The notes: a model not told the origin generated them from the sequence alone. DNA of 33,115 nucleotides from Prochlorococcus sp. AG-418-C09 (GCA_003214355.1 QCLS01000012.1:1-33115), one strand, 5' to 3'. Shown: positions 8,347-17,827, counted from the first letter of the stretch. A program made the numbers and translations.

Positions 8347-8579
8347 ATTTATCTAGGTATATATTTTAAAGATATTCCTTTTTTTGGATTTTGCATTGTT
8401 TTAAAATGGGATAATGGAGAAATTCACAACTTCTTAATAATTAGAAAGTAAATCGTGTGTTAGCAGAGACTATTTTATGCTTTTGTCAGCAAAGAAAGAT
8501 TAAAATAGGCATTTGATTTGTTAAAAATAAAACATTTGGTTTTTATTAATGTTTCTTCTCAGAAACTAAATTATTATGC
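8347..8579. promoter_or_regulatory. Divergent control region between ctaC and ctaA
   Basis: This 233-base gap separates the oxidase operon from the heme A genes and is the longest non-coding stretch in the window. It must hold the promoters of both units. A seven-base inverted repeat, AAACATT at 8530-8536 and AATGTTT at 8548-8554, lies about 25 bases before the ctaA start. I found no open frame of useful length and no recognisable NtcA or other named site. The regulatory role is inferred from position alone. Confidence 0.4.
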
Positions 8580-9539
8580 ATGAAAATTAAAGATTATTTT
8601 TTGAATAATTTCGATATTCATCAAGAAAAATATAAAGCCTCATTGATAAAATTAGGTAATCATAATGTGCTTGCAATAATTGCTTTAATTTCTATAGGAA
8701 GTGCAACAAGAGTAATGGAAGCGGGACTTGCTTGCCCAGACTGGCCTTTATGTTACGGAAATTTATTACCTCTGCCGCACATGAATATCAAGGTTTTTCT
8801 TGAATGGTTTCATAGACTGGATGCTTTTTTAGTTGGTGCTTTTATAGTTGCTCAATTTGTTCTTTCCATTTTATGGAGAAAATCTTTGCCTATCTGGTTA
8901 CCTAAATCATATTCTTTGTTGGTGTTTTTAATTATATTGCAAGGTTCTTTAGGAGCTCTGACAGTTATAAATACTCTCGCTTCAGTAACAGTAACAGCGC
9001 ATCTTTTAACAGCATTTATTCTATTGATTACATCTGTTTTTGTTAATCAAAATTTAGAAGATATTGGTATAAATTCAAAAAAATTGAAATTAGAAAGTCA
9101 ATTTATTTGGTGGAAGATATCTGTTATTGTTCCTTTGTTAATGACTTTTGTTCAATCAATTATTGGTGCAAGATTATCTTCTACTTGGTCTGCACATATA
9201 TGTTTGGATTTTAGTCAAAATTGTTTAAATTTGAATCTTCATCGTTTATTTGCCATACCTACAGCAATTTCAATTTTAATTCCGCTTTTTACTTCACATA
9301 ACAATAAAGAATTATTTATGAGTAACAAGAAATTGCTAATATCAATTTTCTTTCTTTTGATTTTACAAATTTCCTTAGGATTTTTTAGTCTAATAACTAA
9401 TTTATCTCAGCCTTTAATTTTAGTTTCTCATCAATTAATTGCTTCATTATTAATAGCTACATTGTCTGCATTATTTTTTAGGAAACAGAAAAGCTTTATA
9501 TCGATGCAATCAGAAACTTCAAAATTACTTATTAATTAA
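8580..9539 (+). CDS. ctaA: Heme A synthase (COX15/CtaA)
   Basis: This membrane enzyme oxidises the C8 methyl of heme O to give heme A for the oxidase. The 319-residue protein has about eight membrane segments. It contains the family block [21 protein letters not shown] at about 40-60, with Cys52 and Cys58 in the first loop, and EWFHR with His78 as a likely heme ligand. The second half repeats the pattern with [16 protein letters not shown] and NLHRL. It is followed two bases later by ctaB and runs divergently from ctaC, so oxidase and cofactor genes form one locus. Confidence 0.94.
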   Translation: MKIKDYFLNNFDIHQEKYKASLIKLGNHNVLAIIALISIGSATRVMEAGLACPDWPLCYGNLLPLPHMNIKVFLEWFHRLDAFLVGAFIVAQFVLSILWRKSLPIWLPKSYSLLVFLIILQGSLGALTVINTLASVTVTAHLLTAFILLITSVFVNQNLEDIGINSKKLKLESQFIWWKISVIVPLLMTFVQSIIGARLSSTWSAHICLDFSQNCLNLNLHRLFAIPTAISILIPLFTSHNNKELFMSNKKLLISIFFLLILQISLGFFSLITNLSQPLILVSHQLIASLLIATLSALFFRKQKSFISMQSETSKLLIN

Positions 9540-9541
9540 TT

Positions 9542-10528
9542 ATGCAAAATAATTTAAATAGCATTAATCTGCAGACTTCAATTCGAGATGAGGTAGTCCC
9601 TTCCCGAAAGAAGTTAAAATTGCCTGCATGGTTGGAAGTCGCAAAACCTAGATTAATTCCCTTATTATTAGCTACAACTTTAGGAGGCATGGCATTGAAC
9701 GAGGAGTGGCCAATATCCTCTCCAAAGCTTGCCTGCACATTGGGAGGAGGAGCGTTGGCAGCTGCTGCAGCTGGAGCTTTAAATTGTTTATGGGAAACTG
9801 ATTTGGATAAGAGGATGGTAAGAACTAGTAATAGAGCACTCCCTGCTGGAAGATTGTCAAAAAGTTCGGTTTTCTTTGGAGCAATCTCATGCACCTTTGC
9901 TGCTGCAATGCTTTTGATAAGTGGAGTTAATTATCTCGCTGCAGGTTTAACTTTATTAGGTTTATGTAGTTATGTGATTTTATATACTGTTGTTCTCAAA
10001 CCTAGAACCACCAAAAATATTGTTTTTGGTGGAGTTGCTGGTGCTATCCCTCCTTTGGTCGGTGCTTCTGCTGCGTCTGGTCATGTTGGACTTAGTGGAT
10101 GGTGGCTGTTTGGTTTGGTGATGCTTTGGACGCCAGCTCATTTCTGGGCACTTGCAATTTTATTAAAAGATGATTATTCCTCTGTAGGTATACCTATGCT
10201 GCCTTCTGTAAAAGGATCTGTCTTTACTGTTAAGGCAATTTCTCGTTATGGATTAGCAACTGTCTTTATGAGTACTTTAGGAATATTTGCTTTACCGGAA
10301 GGAGGTTTGCTTTATGAAATTATGATTATCCCTTTCAATGCAAGATTAATTCAATTAATTACTAGATTAAGAGATTCTCCTGATGACTTAAATCAAGCGA
10401 AGGGGTTATTTAGATGGTCTATTTTGTATATGTTTGGAATATGCTTGTTACTTATAATTTCAAGAATTAATCTTTCAGTAGAATTTGAAGAGCAGACTCT
10501 CAAATTAGCATCTTCAATCTTTTCTTGA
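9542..10528 (+). CDS. ctaB: Protoheme IX farnesyltransferase (heme O synthase)
   Basis: The 328-residue membrane enzyme transfers a farnesyl group to heme B to give heme O, the substrate of CtaA. It belongs to the UbiA superfamily. The first Asp-rich prenyl-diphosphate site is [12 protein letters not shown] at 81-92, followed by [14 protein letters not shown] second Asp-rich loop ([15 protein letters not shown]) follows in the middle. The residues around [14 protein letters not shown] are typical of the COX10/CtaB branch rather than quinone prenyltransferases. It is two bases after ctaA, so the pair is almost certainly co-transcribed. Confidence 0.95.
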   Translation: MQNNLNSINLQTSIRDEVVPSRKKLKLPAWLEVAKPRLIPLLLATTLGGMALNEEWPISSPKLACTLGGGALAAAAAGALNCLWETDLDKRMVRTSNRALPAGRLSKSSVFFGAISCTFAAAMLLISGVNYLAAGLTLLGLCSYVILYTVVLKPRTTKNIVFGGVAGAIPPLVGASAASGHVGLSGWWLFGLVMLWTPAHFWALAILLKDDYSSVGIPMLPSVKGSVFTVKAISRYGLATVFMSTLGIFALPEGGLLYEIMIIPFNARLIQLITRLRDSPDDLNQAKGLFRWSILYMFGICLLLIISRINLSVEFEEQTLKLASSIFS

Positions 10529-10581
10529 TTCAATAATTTTATATTTTTGGTATAAATGAAATAGGATAATATGTTTTTTTG

Positions 10582-11598
10582 ATGCATCATATAGAAATTC
10601 GAAGTCTTTCAAAATCTTTTAGAAATGTTATTGCTTTAGACGGACTGAATATTAAAATTGGTAAAGGAAGTCTATTTGGGCTATTGGGACCAAATGGAGC
10701 AGGTAAAACAACCCTTTTGAAAATCTTAGCTACGCTTATTAACCCAGATAATGGAGAAATTTATATAAATAATATTAATTTAAGAAAGGATCCTAGAACT
10801 ATAAGAGAATTAATAGGTTATGTTGCACAAGATATAGCTTTAGATAAAGTCCTTACAGGAAGAGAACTTTTAGATTTTCAAGCAGATCTTTACCATATGA
10901 ATAAGATAAAAAAATATGAAAGAATTGATTCTCTAATTAATCAATTAGAAATGAATGATTGGATTGATAGAAAGTGTGGGACATATTCGGGGGGTATGAA
11001 AAGGAGAATTGATTTAGCTGCAGGACTTTTACATATCCCACAGATTCTTATACTAGATGAACCAACTGTAGGCTTGGATATAGAAAGCAGAGAAATTATA
11101 TGGAAATTGATGACTAATTTAAGAAATCAAGGCATGACTATCATATTGAGTAGTCATTATCTTGATGAAATAGATAAATTGGCAGATTGTGTAGCGATTA
11201 TTAATAATGGCAAGGTTATAGATCAAGGATCACCTACTGATTTAAAAAACAAGTTGGGAGGAGATAGGATTTCTCTTAAAGTAAGAGAGTTTAGTAATAA
11301 TGAAGAATCTGAAACTATCAAAGAAATCTTGTCAAAAATTGATGGAATTTCTCAAATAGTTGTTAATATTTCTCAAGGCTATTCATTAAATTTTATTGCT
11401 GATAGGGAAAAAGATTTGCTAAATAAATTAAAAGTTGAATTAGCATTTGCCAAATTTGAAATTTTTTCTTTAACTCAAAGTCAGCCAAGTTTAGATGATG
11501 TATATTTACAAGCCACTGGAAATACATTACAAGATGCTGAAATCTTTATGACAGGTAAAAGAGATTTTAGAAAAGAGTCAAAAGAATCAATGAGATAA
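10582..11598 (+). CDS. ABC transporter ATPase, DrrA/ABC-2 type
   Basis: The 338-residue protein is a complete nucleotide-binding subunit with an extra C-terminal domain. Numbered from the ATG at 10582, Walker A is GPNGAGKT at 36-43, the signature is YSGGM at 135-139, Walker B with its glutamate is ILILDEP at 155-161 and the switch histidine is His192. The sequence resembles exporters of the DrrA/multidrug ABC-2 class. A TTG one codon upstream (10579) is a possible alternative start. Its partner is the permease 52 bases downstream. The substrate is unknown, though the position after ctaAB invites a link to heme or oxidase assembly. Confidence 0.88.
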   Translation: MHHIEIRSLSKSFRNVIALDGLNIKIGKGSLFGLLGPNGAGKTTLLKILATLINPDNGEIYINNINLRKDPRTIRELIGYVAQDIALDKVLTGRELLDFQADLYHMNKIKKYERIDSLINQLEMNDWIDRKCGTYSGGMKRRIDLAAGLLHIPQILILDEPTVGLDIESREIIWKLMTNLRNQGMTIILSSHYLDEIDKLADCVAIINNGKVIDQGSPTDLKNKLGGDRISLKVREFSNNEESETIKEILSKIDGISQIVVNISQGYSLNFIADREKDLLNKLKVELAFAKFEIFSLTQSQPSLDDVYLQATGNTLQDAEIFMTGKRDFRKESKESMR

Positions 11599-11620
11599 TT
11601 TAATTTTATAAATTAAACTC

Positions 11621-11626
11621 TATAAT
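11621..11626 (+). promoter_or_regulatory. Possible -10 box before the ABC permease
   Basis: A perfect TATAAT lies 24 bases before the permease ATG. Just upstream is a seven-base inverted repeat (TTTAATT at 11599-11605, AATTAAA at 11611-11617), starting directly after the ATPase stop codon. These could give the permease its own promoter or simply reflect AT-rich sequence. Confidence 0.22.
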
Positions 11627-11650
11627 AAAAATTATTCGATTATTTAATTA

Positions 11651-12475
11651 ATGGAATTACAAAAGTATAATATTTTCTTTTTATATCAAGAAACATTCGC
11701 CTTAACTAAAAGATTATTTATTCAATTAAAGAGAAGGCCATCAACTTTATTTGCGGGAATTTTGCAGCCCATTATTTGGCTTTTTCTATTTGGTGCTTTA
11801 TTTACTAATGCTCCGAAGAATTTTTTGCCAGGAGTTGATTCATATGGCAGTTTCCTTGGAGCAGGTTTAATAGTTTTTACGGCATTTAGTGGCGCTTTGA
11901 ACTCAGGTCTCCCTTTGATGTTTGATAGGGAATTTGGTTTTTTAAATCGACTTTTGGTTGCCCCTTTAACAAGCCGTTTATCAATTGTCTTGTCATCTTT
12001 TATCTACATAACTATTTTAAGTCTTGTGCAAAGTATAGTTATTATGATTATGACTTTTCTCTTAGGTTATGGATTACCTGATTTGCTCGGCCTAGGTATA
12101 GTTTTTCTGACACTAATTTTATTAGTATTATTTGTAACCTCAATAAGTTTAAGTTTAGCCTTCGTTTTACCTGGTCATATTGAATTAATAGCTTTAATTT
12201 TTGTAATAAATTTACCTCTACTTTTTTCAAGTACTGCTTTGGCTCCTATATCTTTTATGCCTAATTGGCTTGGCTGGATCGCCTCAGTGAATCCATTGAC
12301 ATTAGCCATTGAACCTATCAGGGTTGCATATTCCTCTAATATAGATTTAAATTTAATAGCCTTAGAAGCTCCTTATGGCGACTTAACTTGTAAGAACTGT
12401 ATTTCTTCACTTTTCCTTTTGACAATATTATCTTTAATAATAATTAGACCTCTTTTAAATAAAAAATTAAATTAA
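11651..12475 (+). CDS. ABC-2 type transporter permease
   Basis: The 274-residue protein has a cytosolic N-terminal helix followed by about six membrane segments. It carries the ABC-2 pattern LKRRPSTLFAGILQPIIWLFLFG at about 27-49 and a late FSSTALAPISFMPNWLGWIASVNPLTLAIEPIR segment, typical of DrrB/NodJ-like permeases. It is the membrane partner of the preceding ATPase; two copies of each would form an exporter in the plasma or thylakoid membrane. Its cargo cannot be read from the sequence. It ends 12 bases from the convergent groEL. Confidence 0.85.
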   Translation: MELQKYNIFFLYQETFALTKRLFIQLKRRPSTLFAGILQPIIWLFLFGALFTNAPKNFLPGVDSYGSFLGAGLIVFTAFSGALNSGLPLMFDREFGFLNRLLVAPLTSRLSIVLSSFIYITILSLVQSIVIMIMTFLLGYGLPDLLGLGIVFLTLILLVLFVTSISLSLAFVLPGHIELIALIFVINLPLLFSSTALAPISFMPNWLGWIASVNPLTLAIEPIRVAYSSNIDLNLIALEAPYGDLTCKNCISSLFLLTILSLIIIRPLLNKKLN

Positions 12476-12487
12476 TAAAAAAAATTT

Positions 12488-14233
12488 TTACATCATACCA
12501 GGCATACCCATGCCACCCATACCAGGCATGCCCATACCACCCATACCAGGCATACCCATTCCTCCCATACCAGGCATACCCATACCACCCATACCAGGCA
12601 TACCCATGCCACCCATTCCTCCCATAGGATCTGCACCTGCAGCGGCTGGATTTTCCGGCTCAGGCTCAGGGATATCAGCTACGGCGACCTCTGTAGAAAG
12701 AAGCATTGAAGATATCGAAATTGCATCTTCTAAAGATAATCTTATTACTTTTGAGGGATCTAGAATGCCTGATTTATTTAGATCTTCGTATTCACCAGTT
12801 AAAACATTAAAGCCTTTTTTTAGCCTTTTTATTTCTGCAACAACAACTTCCCCATTAAATCCTCCATTCTGAGCTATTTGCTTAGCAGGTTCTTCTAGCG
12901 CTTTTGAAACAATTTCAAGTCCAGTTTTTTCATCAGTAGATAATTGATGACTTGATTTGATAAGCTCCTCAGAAATTTCAATTAAAGATTGCCCTCCCCC
13001 CGCAACTACACCTTCTTCAATTGCAGCTTTTGTTGCATTTAAGGAATCTTCAATTCTAAGCTTTTTATATTTCAGCTCTGTTTCTGTAGCCGCGCCAACC
13101 TTAATAACGGCTACCCCACCTGATAATTTTGCTATCCTTTCGTTTATTTTATCTTTATCATATTCTGAATCCGTTAAATCAACTTCTTTCTTTAATGTCT
13201 TTATTCTTTCTTTAATTAAATTCTTAGTATCTTCAAAAGCAATAATGGTTGTTTTATCCTTTGATATGGTTATCTTTTTTGCCTTTCCTAAATCATTTAA
13301 AGTGACTTGATCAAGTGACATGGATTTGTCTTCACTTATTAAATTTCCACCTGTGAGAATTGCAATATCTTCCAAAGCAGCTTTTCTTCTCTCTCCAAAT
13401 GATGGAGCCCTTACAGCTGAAACATTTAAAACGCCAGCATTCTTATTCATTACTAAAGCTGTCAAAGCCTCGCCTTCAATATCTTCAGCGAGTATCAAAA
13501 AAGGTGATGATGATTTTTGAATTTCTTCAAGTATATTTACTAAAGAATTTAGATTAGATATTTTCTGATCAGTGATTAGAATCCTAGGATTTTCTAATTC
13601 ACATAATTGTCTTTCTTGATCAGTTATGAAGTAAGGAGAACTATATCCTCTGTCAAAAGACATTCCCTCAGTTATATCTAATTCTGTTTCAAGTGACTGA
13701 GATTCTTCTACAGAAATCACACCATCAGATGTTACTACATCCATAGCATTAGTTATTATTGAACCAATTTCTTCATCTCCACCAGCACTTACTATTGCTA
13801 CTTTTTTAATATCAGATCCATTGATTTCGATACTTTTTTCTTTTAATTCTTCTAAGCTTTTTTTAAGTGCTATTGCCATTCCCCTTTTGAGATCTATTGG
13901 GCTAGCACCAGCGGCAATATTTTTTAAACCTTCTTGAACCATAACCTGAGCTAATACTGTAGCAGTAGTTGTACCATCTCCAGCTTTCTCCTTAGTTTTT
14001 GAGGCTACTTGTTCAATTAGTTTTGCACCAAGATTTGCAAACCTATTTTCAATTTCTATCTCTTTAGCCACAGTTGAACCATCTCTTACAACATCAGGGG
14101 AACCAAATTGTCTCTCGATGACAACATTCTTTGCTTTTGGACCAAGTGTAACTTTAACGGCATTTGCAACTGTATTAACTCCTTTCTCTAGTAATTCTCT
14201 GGATTCATTTGAAAAACTTAATTGTTTTGACAT
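12488..14233 (-). CDS. groL: 60 kDa chaperonin GroEL, copy without groES
   Basis: This is a full GroEL with an intact ATP site ([10 protein letters not shown], Asp87 at 86-95) and the expected three-domain layout. At 581 residues it is about 35-40 longer than usual. The extra length is a disordered tail in which GGMGMPGM is repeated five times (about 541-580). No groES precedes it, as for the monocistronic second groEL of many cyanobacteria; those copies usually have divergent tails, so a long Gly/Met tail here is notable. Upstream DNA to 14370 contains no CIRCE operator that I can see. The pairing co-chaperonin must be encoded elsewhere. Confidence 0.96.
   Translation of the reverse strand: MSKQLSFSNESRELLEKGVNTVANAVKVTLGPKAKNVVIERQFGSPDVVRDGSTVAKEIEIENRFANLGAKLIEQVASKTKEKAGDGTTTATVLAQVMVQEGLKNIAAGASPIDLKRGMAIALKKSLEELKEKSIEINGSDIKKVAIVSAGGDEEIGSIITNAMDVVTSDGVISVEESQSLETELDITEGMSFDRGYSSPYFITDQERQLCELENPRILITDQKISNLNSLVNILEEIQKSSSPFLILAEDIEGEALTALVMNKNAGVLNVSAVRAPSFGERRKAALEDIAILTGGNLISEDKSMSLDQVTLNDLGKAKKITISKDKTTIIAFEDTKNLIKERIKTLKKEVDLTDSEYDKDKINERIAKLSGGVAVIKVGAATETELKYKKLRIEDSLNATKAAIEEGVVAGGGQSLIEISEELIKSSHQLSTDEKTGLEIVSKALEEPAKQIAQNGGFNGEVVVAEIKRLKKGFNVLTGEYEDLNKSGILDPSKVIRLSLEDAISISSMLLSTEVAVADIPEPEPENPAAAGADPMGGMGGMGMPGMGGMGMPGMGGMGMPGMGGMGMPGMGGMGMPGMM
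12494..12613 (-). repeat. Five tandem 24-base repeats encoding the GroEL tail
   Basis: Five in-frame units of 24 bases (12494-12517, 12518-12541, 12542-12565, 12566-12589, 12590-12613) each encode GGMGMPGM on the minus strand. Units one and five are identical; the others differ at a few third-position bases, all silent. Such a coding minisatellite can gain or lose copies by replication slippage or recombination. Confidence 0.95.
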
Positions 14234-14370
14234 TGTAATTTAATATTTAAGCCATTTACAATCTAATCTCCCACACAAAAGAGATATTACGCATTATTTT
14301 TTAGTGGGGAAAGCCGAATTTGTTTAATTAATTATCCACATTTAATTGAAAAAAAGGTATCTTATTAAGT

Positions 14371-14553
14371 ATGTATGAAACTGGTAATTTAATTTTTTCA
14401 TTGACTGCCACTTTAGCGGTGGCAATGACACTTATTTATTTTCCCCTTAGATTTTTTCTTACTTTGACTGCACGAAGTAGAAGATTTAAACTATTGCAAA
14501 AAATAAGAAGATTAAGAGATGAGCTAGGTCAGCCTTATAAAAAATTGAGTTAG
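14371..14553 (+). CDS. Small cyanobacterial membrane protein, function unknown
   Basis: The 60-residue product has one hydrophobic segment at about 8-31 and a strongly basic C-terminal half (ARSRRFKLLQKIRRLRDE, 34-51), so it is probably a single-span protein with a cytosolic amphipathic helix. I believe similar short proteins occur next to groEL or fabG in other marine picocyanobacteria, but I cannot name a family. Start ATG is at 14371. Its TAG overlaps the TAA of the convergent fabG (shared bases 14551-14552). It diverges from groEL across 137 bases, which holds the promoters of both. It appears real because of its composition and clean placement. Confidence 0.65.
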   Translation: MYETGNLIFSLTATLAVAMTLIYFPLRFFLTLTARSRRFKLLQKIRRLRDELGQPYKKLS

Positions 14554-15299
14554 ATATTCATTCCCCCATCAATACTAATTGTTTGACCTGTAATATATTC
14601 ACTTGCCTCACTAGAAACTAGAAATTCAACTAAGCTTGCAATCTCATTGGTGCTACCAAGTTTGCCTAATGGTATAGCTTTAAGAATCTCCTCATTATTT
14701 AACTTCTGAGTCATTTCTGTCTCAATAAAGCCAGGTGCAACTGCATTTACCTTGATTCCTCTTGAGGCGAATTCTTTCGCGCATGTCTTTGTAAAGCCTA
14801 TTACACCTGCTTTTGCGGCTGAATAATTTGCTTGGCCAGGATTTCCTATTAAACCAACAATTGATGTTATGTTAATGATCTTTCCTCTCCTTTGTTTTAG
14901 CATGAATTTGGAAACTGATTTTGTGCAAAGAAAAACTCCTTTTAAATTTGTATCCAGAACCTCATCCCATTGTGAGGATTTCATTCTCATTAATAAACCG
15001 TCTCTTGTTATCCCAGCGTTGTTGATAAGTACATCTATGGAACCGCTTGCTTCTACGATCTTGTTGATTGATTTATTTACTGATTCTTCATCCGCAACAT
15101 TAAATCTCGATTCATAAGACTTGCTTCCAAAACTTCTTATTGTGTTAACAACTTCTTTTGCTCTTTCCTCTGATGAAGAATAATTTACAACTACTTCAGC
15201 TCCTAACTTCCCAAGTGATATAGCTATTGCTTTTCCAATACCTCGGCTTGCACCAGTAACTAAAGCAACTTTTCCAGATAAGATTTGTGTTTGATTCAT
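14550..15299 (-). CDS. fabG: 3-oxoacyl-[acyl-carrier-protein] reductase
   Basis: FabG reduces 3-oxoacyl-ACP with NADPH in each cycle of fatty acid synthesis. The 249-residue short-chain dehydrogenase shows the cofactor motif TGASRGIG at 15-22, NNAG at 93-96 and the catalytic residues Ser146, Tyr159 and Lys163 (YSAAK). The ITRDGLLMRM segment and the PGFIETEMT loop are typical of FabG rather than other short-chain dehydrogenases. The ATG at 15299 gives the normal length. It is divergent from ispD across 90 bases. Confidence 0.94.
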   Translation of the reverse strand: MNQTQILSGKVALVTGASRGIGKAIAISLGKLGAEVVVNYSSSEERAKEVVNTIRSFGSKSYESRFNVADEESVNKSINKIVEASGSIDVLINNAGITRDGLLMRMKSSQWDEVLDTNLKGVFLCTKSVSKFMLKQRRGKIINITSIVGLIGNPGQANYSAAKAGVIGFTKTCAKEFASRGIKVNAVAPGFIETEMTQKLNNEEILKAIPLGKLGSTNEIASLVEFLVSSEASEYITGQTISIDGGMNI

Positions 15300-15389
15300 T
15301 TTATTTCTTATAATTTAAAATCGTAGTACTAATTGTGTAATGATATGACTTTTATTTATAATTATCTAGAATAAAAAATTAATCTTACT

Positions 15390-16064
15390 GTGCATTTACT
15401 AATTCCTGCAGCTGGAAGTGGATCTCGAATGAAAGCAGGAAAGAATAAATTACTTATTGAATTGGAAGGGAAATCCTTAATATATTGGACATTGAAATCT
15501 GTTCTCTTGACAAAAAAAATTAGTTGGGTGGGGATTATTGGACAACCTCAGGACAAAGAAAAGATTCTAGATTCAATTAAAGGATTATCTCATAAGATAA
15601 ATTGGATAAAAGGAGGTAAAACAAGGCAGGAATCTGTAAAAAATGGTCTAGATGCTCTTCCTGTAGAGGCGAAAAAGGTATTAATTCATGATGCGGCAAG
15701 ATGTTTAATTGAACCAGAATTATTTGATAAATGCGCAGAAAAGCTAAATTTCAATGATGCCGTTATTGTTGCTAGTAGAGTTACTGATACTATTAAGATT
15801 GTAAATGAAAGCAACATAATATTAGATACGCCGGATAGAAATAATCTTTGGGCAGCACAAACTCCTCAAGGTTTTTTAGTTTCTAAGTTAAAAGAAGCTC
15901 ATCAGATAGCCTTTCAAAGAGATTGGTCTGTGACTGACGACGCCTCTCTTTTCGAAAGGTTGGATTGGGATGTAAAAGTTATTGAAGGAAGTAATACAAA
16001 TATTAAAATTACAACACCATTTGATCTAAAAATAGGAAGTTTGTTGTTGCAGAAAACTAATTAA
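15390..16064 (+). CDS. ispD: 2-C-methyl-D-erythritol 4-phosphate cytidylyltransferase
   Basis: IspD makes CDP-methylerythritol from MEP and CTP, the third step of the plastid/bacterial isoprenoid pathway that supplies carotenoids, chlorophyll phytol and quinones. The 224-residue protein opens with the nucleotide-binding PAAGSGSRM at 6-14 and Lys20. It also carries VLIHDAARCLI, SRVTDTIK and AAQTPQGF, the characteristic IspD blocks. Translation starts with GTG at 15390, which is the only start that keeps the first strand intact. Its 3' end overlaps the convergent LD-carboxypeptidase gene by eight bases. Confidence 0.95.
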   Translation: MHLLIPAAGSGSRMKAGKNKLLIELEGKSLIYWTLKSVLLTKKISWVGIIGQPQDKEKILDSIKGLSHKINWIKGGKTRQESVKNGLDALPVEAKKVLIHDAARCLIEPELFDKCAEKLNFNDAVIVASRVTDTIKIVNESNIILDTPDRNNLWAAQTPQGFLVSKLKEAHQIAFQRDWSVTDDASLFERLDWDVKVIEGSNTNIKITTPFDLKIGSLLLQKTN

Positions 16065-16929
16065 GAATTGTTTTTATTTCAAGAGTCCCGTTATTGCCGT
16101 TAAGGATTGAGTCAAATCCTATTGGTATGCAAGCATTGCCTTGTAAATGACCTATAGGGAGATCAAGGACAATAGGTATGTCAAATCCCTCAAACCTATC
16201 CGTTATTAATTTCTTAAATAAATCCTTTTTATCAATATCCTCAATTGAATTGAAGAAATTACCAAATCCTATTCCTGATATACCCTCTAGTTTTTTTGAA
16301 ATTCTAAAGTAAGTTAACATCCTATCTATTTTATAAATATCTTCATTAATATCTTCAAAAATTACTATTTTCCCTCTTAAGTCAGGTAAATGACTTGTCC
16401 CAATAAGAAATGATGCAATTGTGAGGTTTGACACGATTATTTTTCCTTTGGCTATTCCATTTCGAAGAGGATTACCATTTATGGATTCAACATGTCCCTC
16501 AAATAATAAATTCTTTAGCCTATCAATACTCCAAGAAGGTTCTTTTGATAATGTTGAAATCATTGGACCGTGAACTGAACCAATAAAACCTTGAGAATAT
16601 TTTGATAGCAATAACGAACAAGGGTCTGAAAACCCTATCATCCATCCATCATTCCATAAAGGATTTTTTTCTAGAAGTCTTGCAGAGCCCCATCCTCCTT
16701 TTGCAAACATAACCAATTTACTGTTCTTTGCTTTTTCTATTTCTGTAAATCTAATTTCATCATTCCCTGCAAAGTAATTATATTTTCTAGAAACAGCATC
16801 ATCATAATTAATCTTCAATCCCCACCCTTTTAAAATCTCTATTCCTTCATTATGATCTAACTTATTTTCTACAAAAGAACTAGATGCGACGATAGAAACC
16901 TCATCTCCCTTTTCTAGCTTTTTTAACAT
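16057..16929 (-). CDS. LD-carboxypeptidase, peptidase family S66
   Basis: The 290-residue protein matches family S66, which includes LdcA (removes the terminal D-Ala from murein tetrapeptides during recycling) and the immunity protein MccF. The likely Ser-Glu-His triad is visible as Ser101 in IGFSD, Glu192 in IVIFEDINE and His261 in IGHLQGN. GSVHGPM at 118-123 is another family block. LdcA activity in cell-wall recycling is the more likely role in this context, but S66 sequence alone does not exclude an MccF-like amide hydrolase. It is ten bases downstream of the prenyltransferase gene and probably shares its transcript. Confidence 0.85.
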   Translation of the reverse strand: MLKKLEKGDEVSIVASSSFVENKLDHNEGIEILKGWGLKINYDDAVSRKYNYFAGNDEIRFTEIEKAKNSKLVMFAKGGWGSARLLEKNPLWNDGWMIGFSDPCSLLLSKYSQGFIGSVHGPMISTLSKEPSWSIDRLKNLLFEGHVESINGNPLRNGIAKGKIIVSNLTIASFLIGTSHLPDLRGKIVIFEDINEDIYKIDRMLTYFRISKKLEGISGIGFGNFFNSIEDIDKKDLFKKLITDRFEGFDIPIVLDLPIGHLQGNACIPIGFDSILNGNNGTLEIKTILN

Positions 16930-16939
16930 GTTTCTTAAT

Positions 16940-17827
16940 TTAATTTGAAATTATAATACCTAAAAGAAACAAACTTCCGTAGATCACTTGATTACGAAAA
17001 TGGATACTAACTTTAGATATTGAGTGATCTTCCGTTTTGAAAATGGTTAAAGTATCTCTTTGCATTAAAATTGATGTAATTAACCAAATTGGCCAGAATA
17101 TGTGACTTGCATCTTTTATTAAAACCGCTGCACCTAGAAATATTGAAGTTAATAAATAACAGATTTGTATAGTTATCTTCGTATATGATTTTAAGTGTAT
17201 TGGAGAGCTGTTGATCCCTATTTCAAGATCATACTTTTTATCAGCTAATGCATAAATAGTATCGAATCCAAATGTCCAGAAAATTGTAGCCAACCAGCAA
17301 CACCATAAGACATTACTATACAAGTTACCTTGAATCGCAGCCCATGGAATCAGAACCGCAAAACCCCAACAAATAGATAATATTAATTGGGGGAACTTAA
17401 ACCATCTTTTAGCTGATGGATAAATTAATATGATTGGCAAAGCTACGGAGGCGAGTATTAAAGACAAAATGGTTCCTTTCTCCTTTATTGATAAAGTTAA
17501 AAAAAAGCTTGCTATTACAAAAGAAAATAAAATCAAATAAGCAATTCTTTTATCTAATTTTTTTGCTGCTAAAGGTCTGTCTTTGGTTCTTAACACTTTT
17601 TTATCAATTTCTATATCCCATATATCATTTGCGATACATCCAAATCCACTTACTAATAAGCCACCTAAAACAATTTGTATTATGAAAGATAAACTTGGCT
17701 GATTATTAGGAATTAACCATAAACTCCATCCTGCAGGGATTAGTAAAATCAATCTTCCAGTAGGTTTATTCCAACGTAAGATTTGAAAAATAGATATTAG
17801 ATCACCTCTTATCTTTTTAAAATTCAC
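16940..17827 (-). CDS. UbiA-type 4-hydroxybenzoate polyprenyltransferase
   Basis: This membrane enzyme joins a polyprenyl chain to an aromatic ring. The 295-residue protein has about eight membrane segments. The first Mg-diphosphate site is NDIWDIEID at 67-75, followed by RTKDRPLAAKK at 80-90, matching bacterial UbiA. A second Asp-rich loop includes DTIYALADKKYDLEIG. In cyanobacteria the UbiA homologue acts in plastoquinone synthesis rather than ubiquinone, so that is the expected role. The frame begins at GTG 17827. It lies ten bases before the LD-carboxypeptidase gene and diverges from ppx across 125 bases. Confidence 0.9.
   Translation of the reverse strand: MNFKKIRGDLISIFQILRWNKPTGRLILLIPAGWSLWLIPNNQPSLSFIIQIVLGGLLVSGFGCIANDIWDIEIDKKVLRTKDRPLAAKKLDKRIAYLILFSFVIASFFLTLSIKEKGTILSLILASVALPIILIYPSAKRWFKFPQLILSICWGFAVLIPWAAIQGNLYSNVLWCCWLATIFWTFGFDTIYALADKKYDLEIGINSSPIHLKSYTKITIQICYLLTSIFLGAAVLIKDASHIFWPIWLITSILMQRDTLTIFKTEDHSISKVSIHFRNQVIYGSLFLLGIIISN

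Noticed and set aside
9532-9894. Minus-strand open frame of 120 codons over ctaB
   Set aside because: It lies wholly over the well-supported ctaB gene and its composition mirrors that gene.
12494-12613. Tandem repeats that could suggest a CRISPR array
   Set aside because: The units abut without spacers, keep the groEL reading frame and encode one repeated peptide, so they are a coding repeat.
12510-12872. Plus-strand open frame rich in Pro, Ile and Met opposite the groEL end
   Set aside because: Its proline-rich repeats are just the complement of the GroEL Gly/Met tail; it is a shadow frame with no independent support.
14264-14276. TCTCCCACAC near groEL, recalling the core motif of the Yfr1 small RNA
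   Set aside because: The match to the conserved ACTCCTCACAC is imperfect, and no flanking stem pair or terminator is visible; Yfr1 is also known from a different locus.
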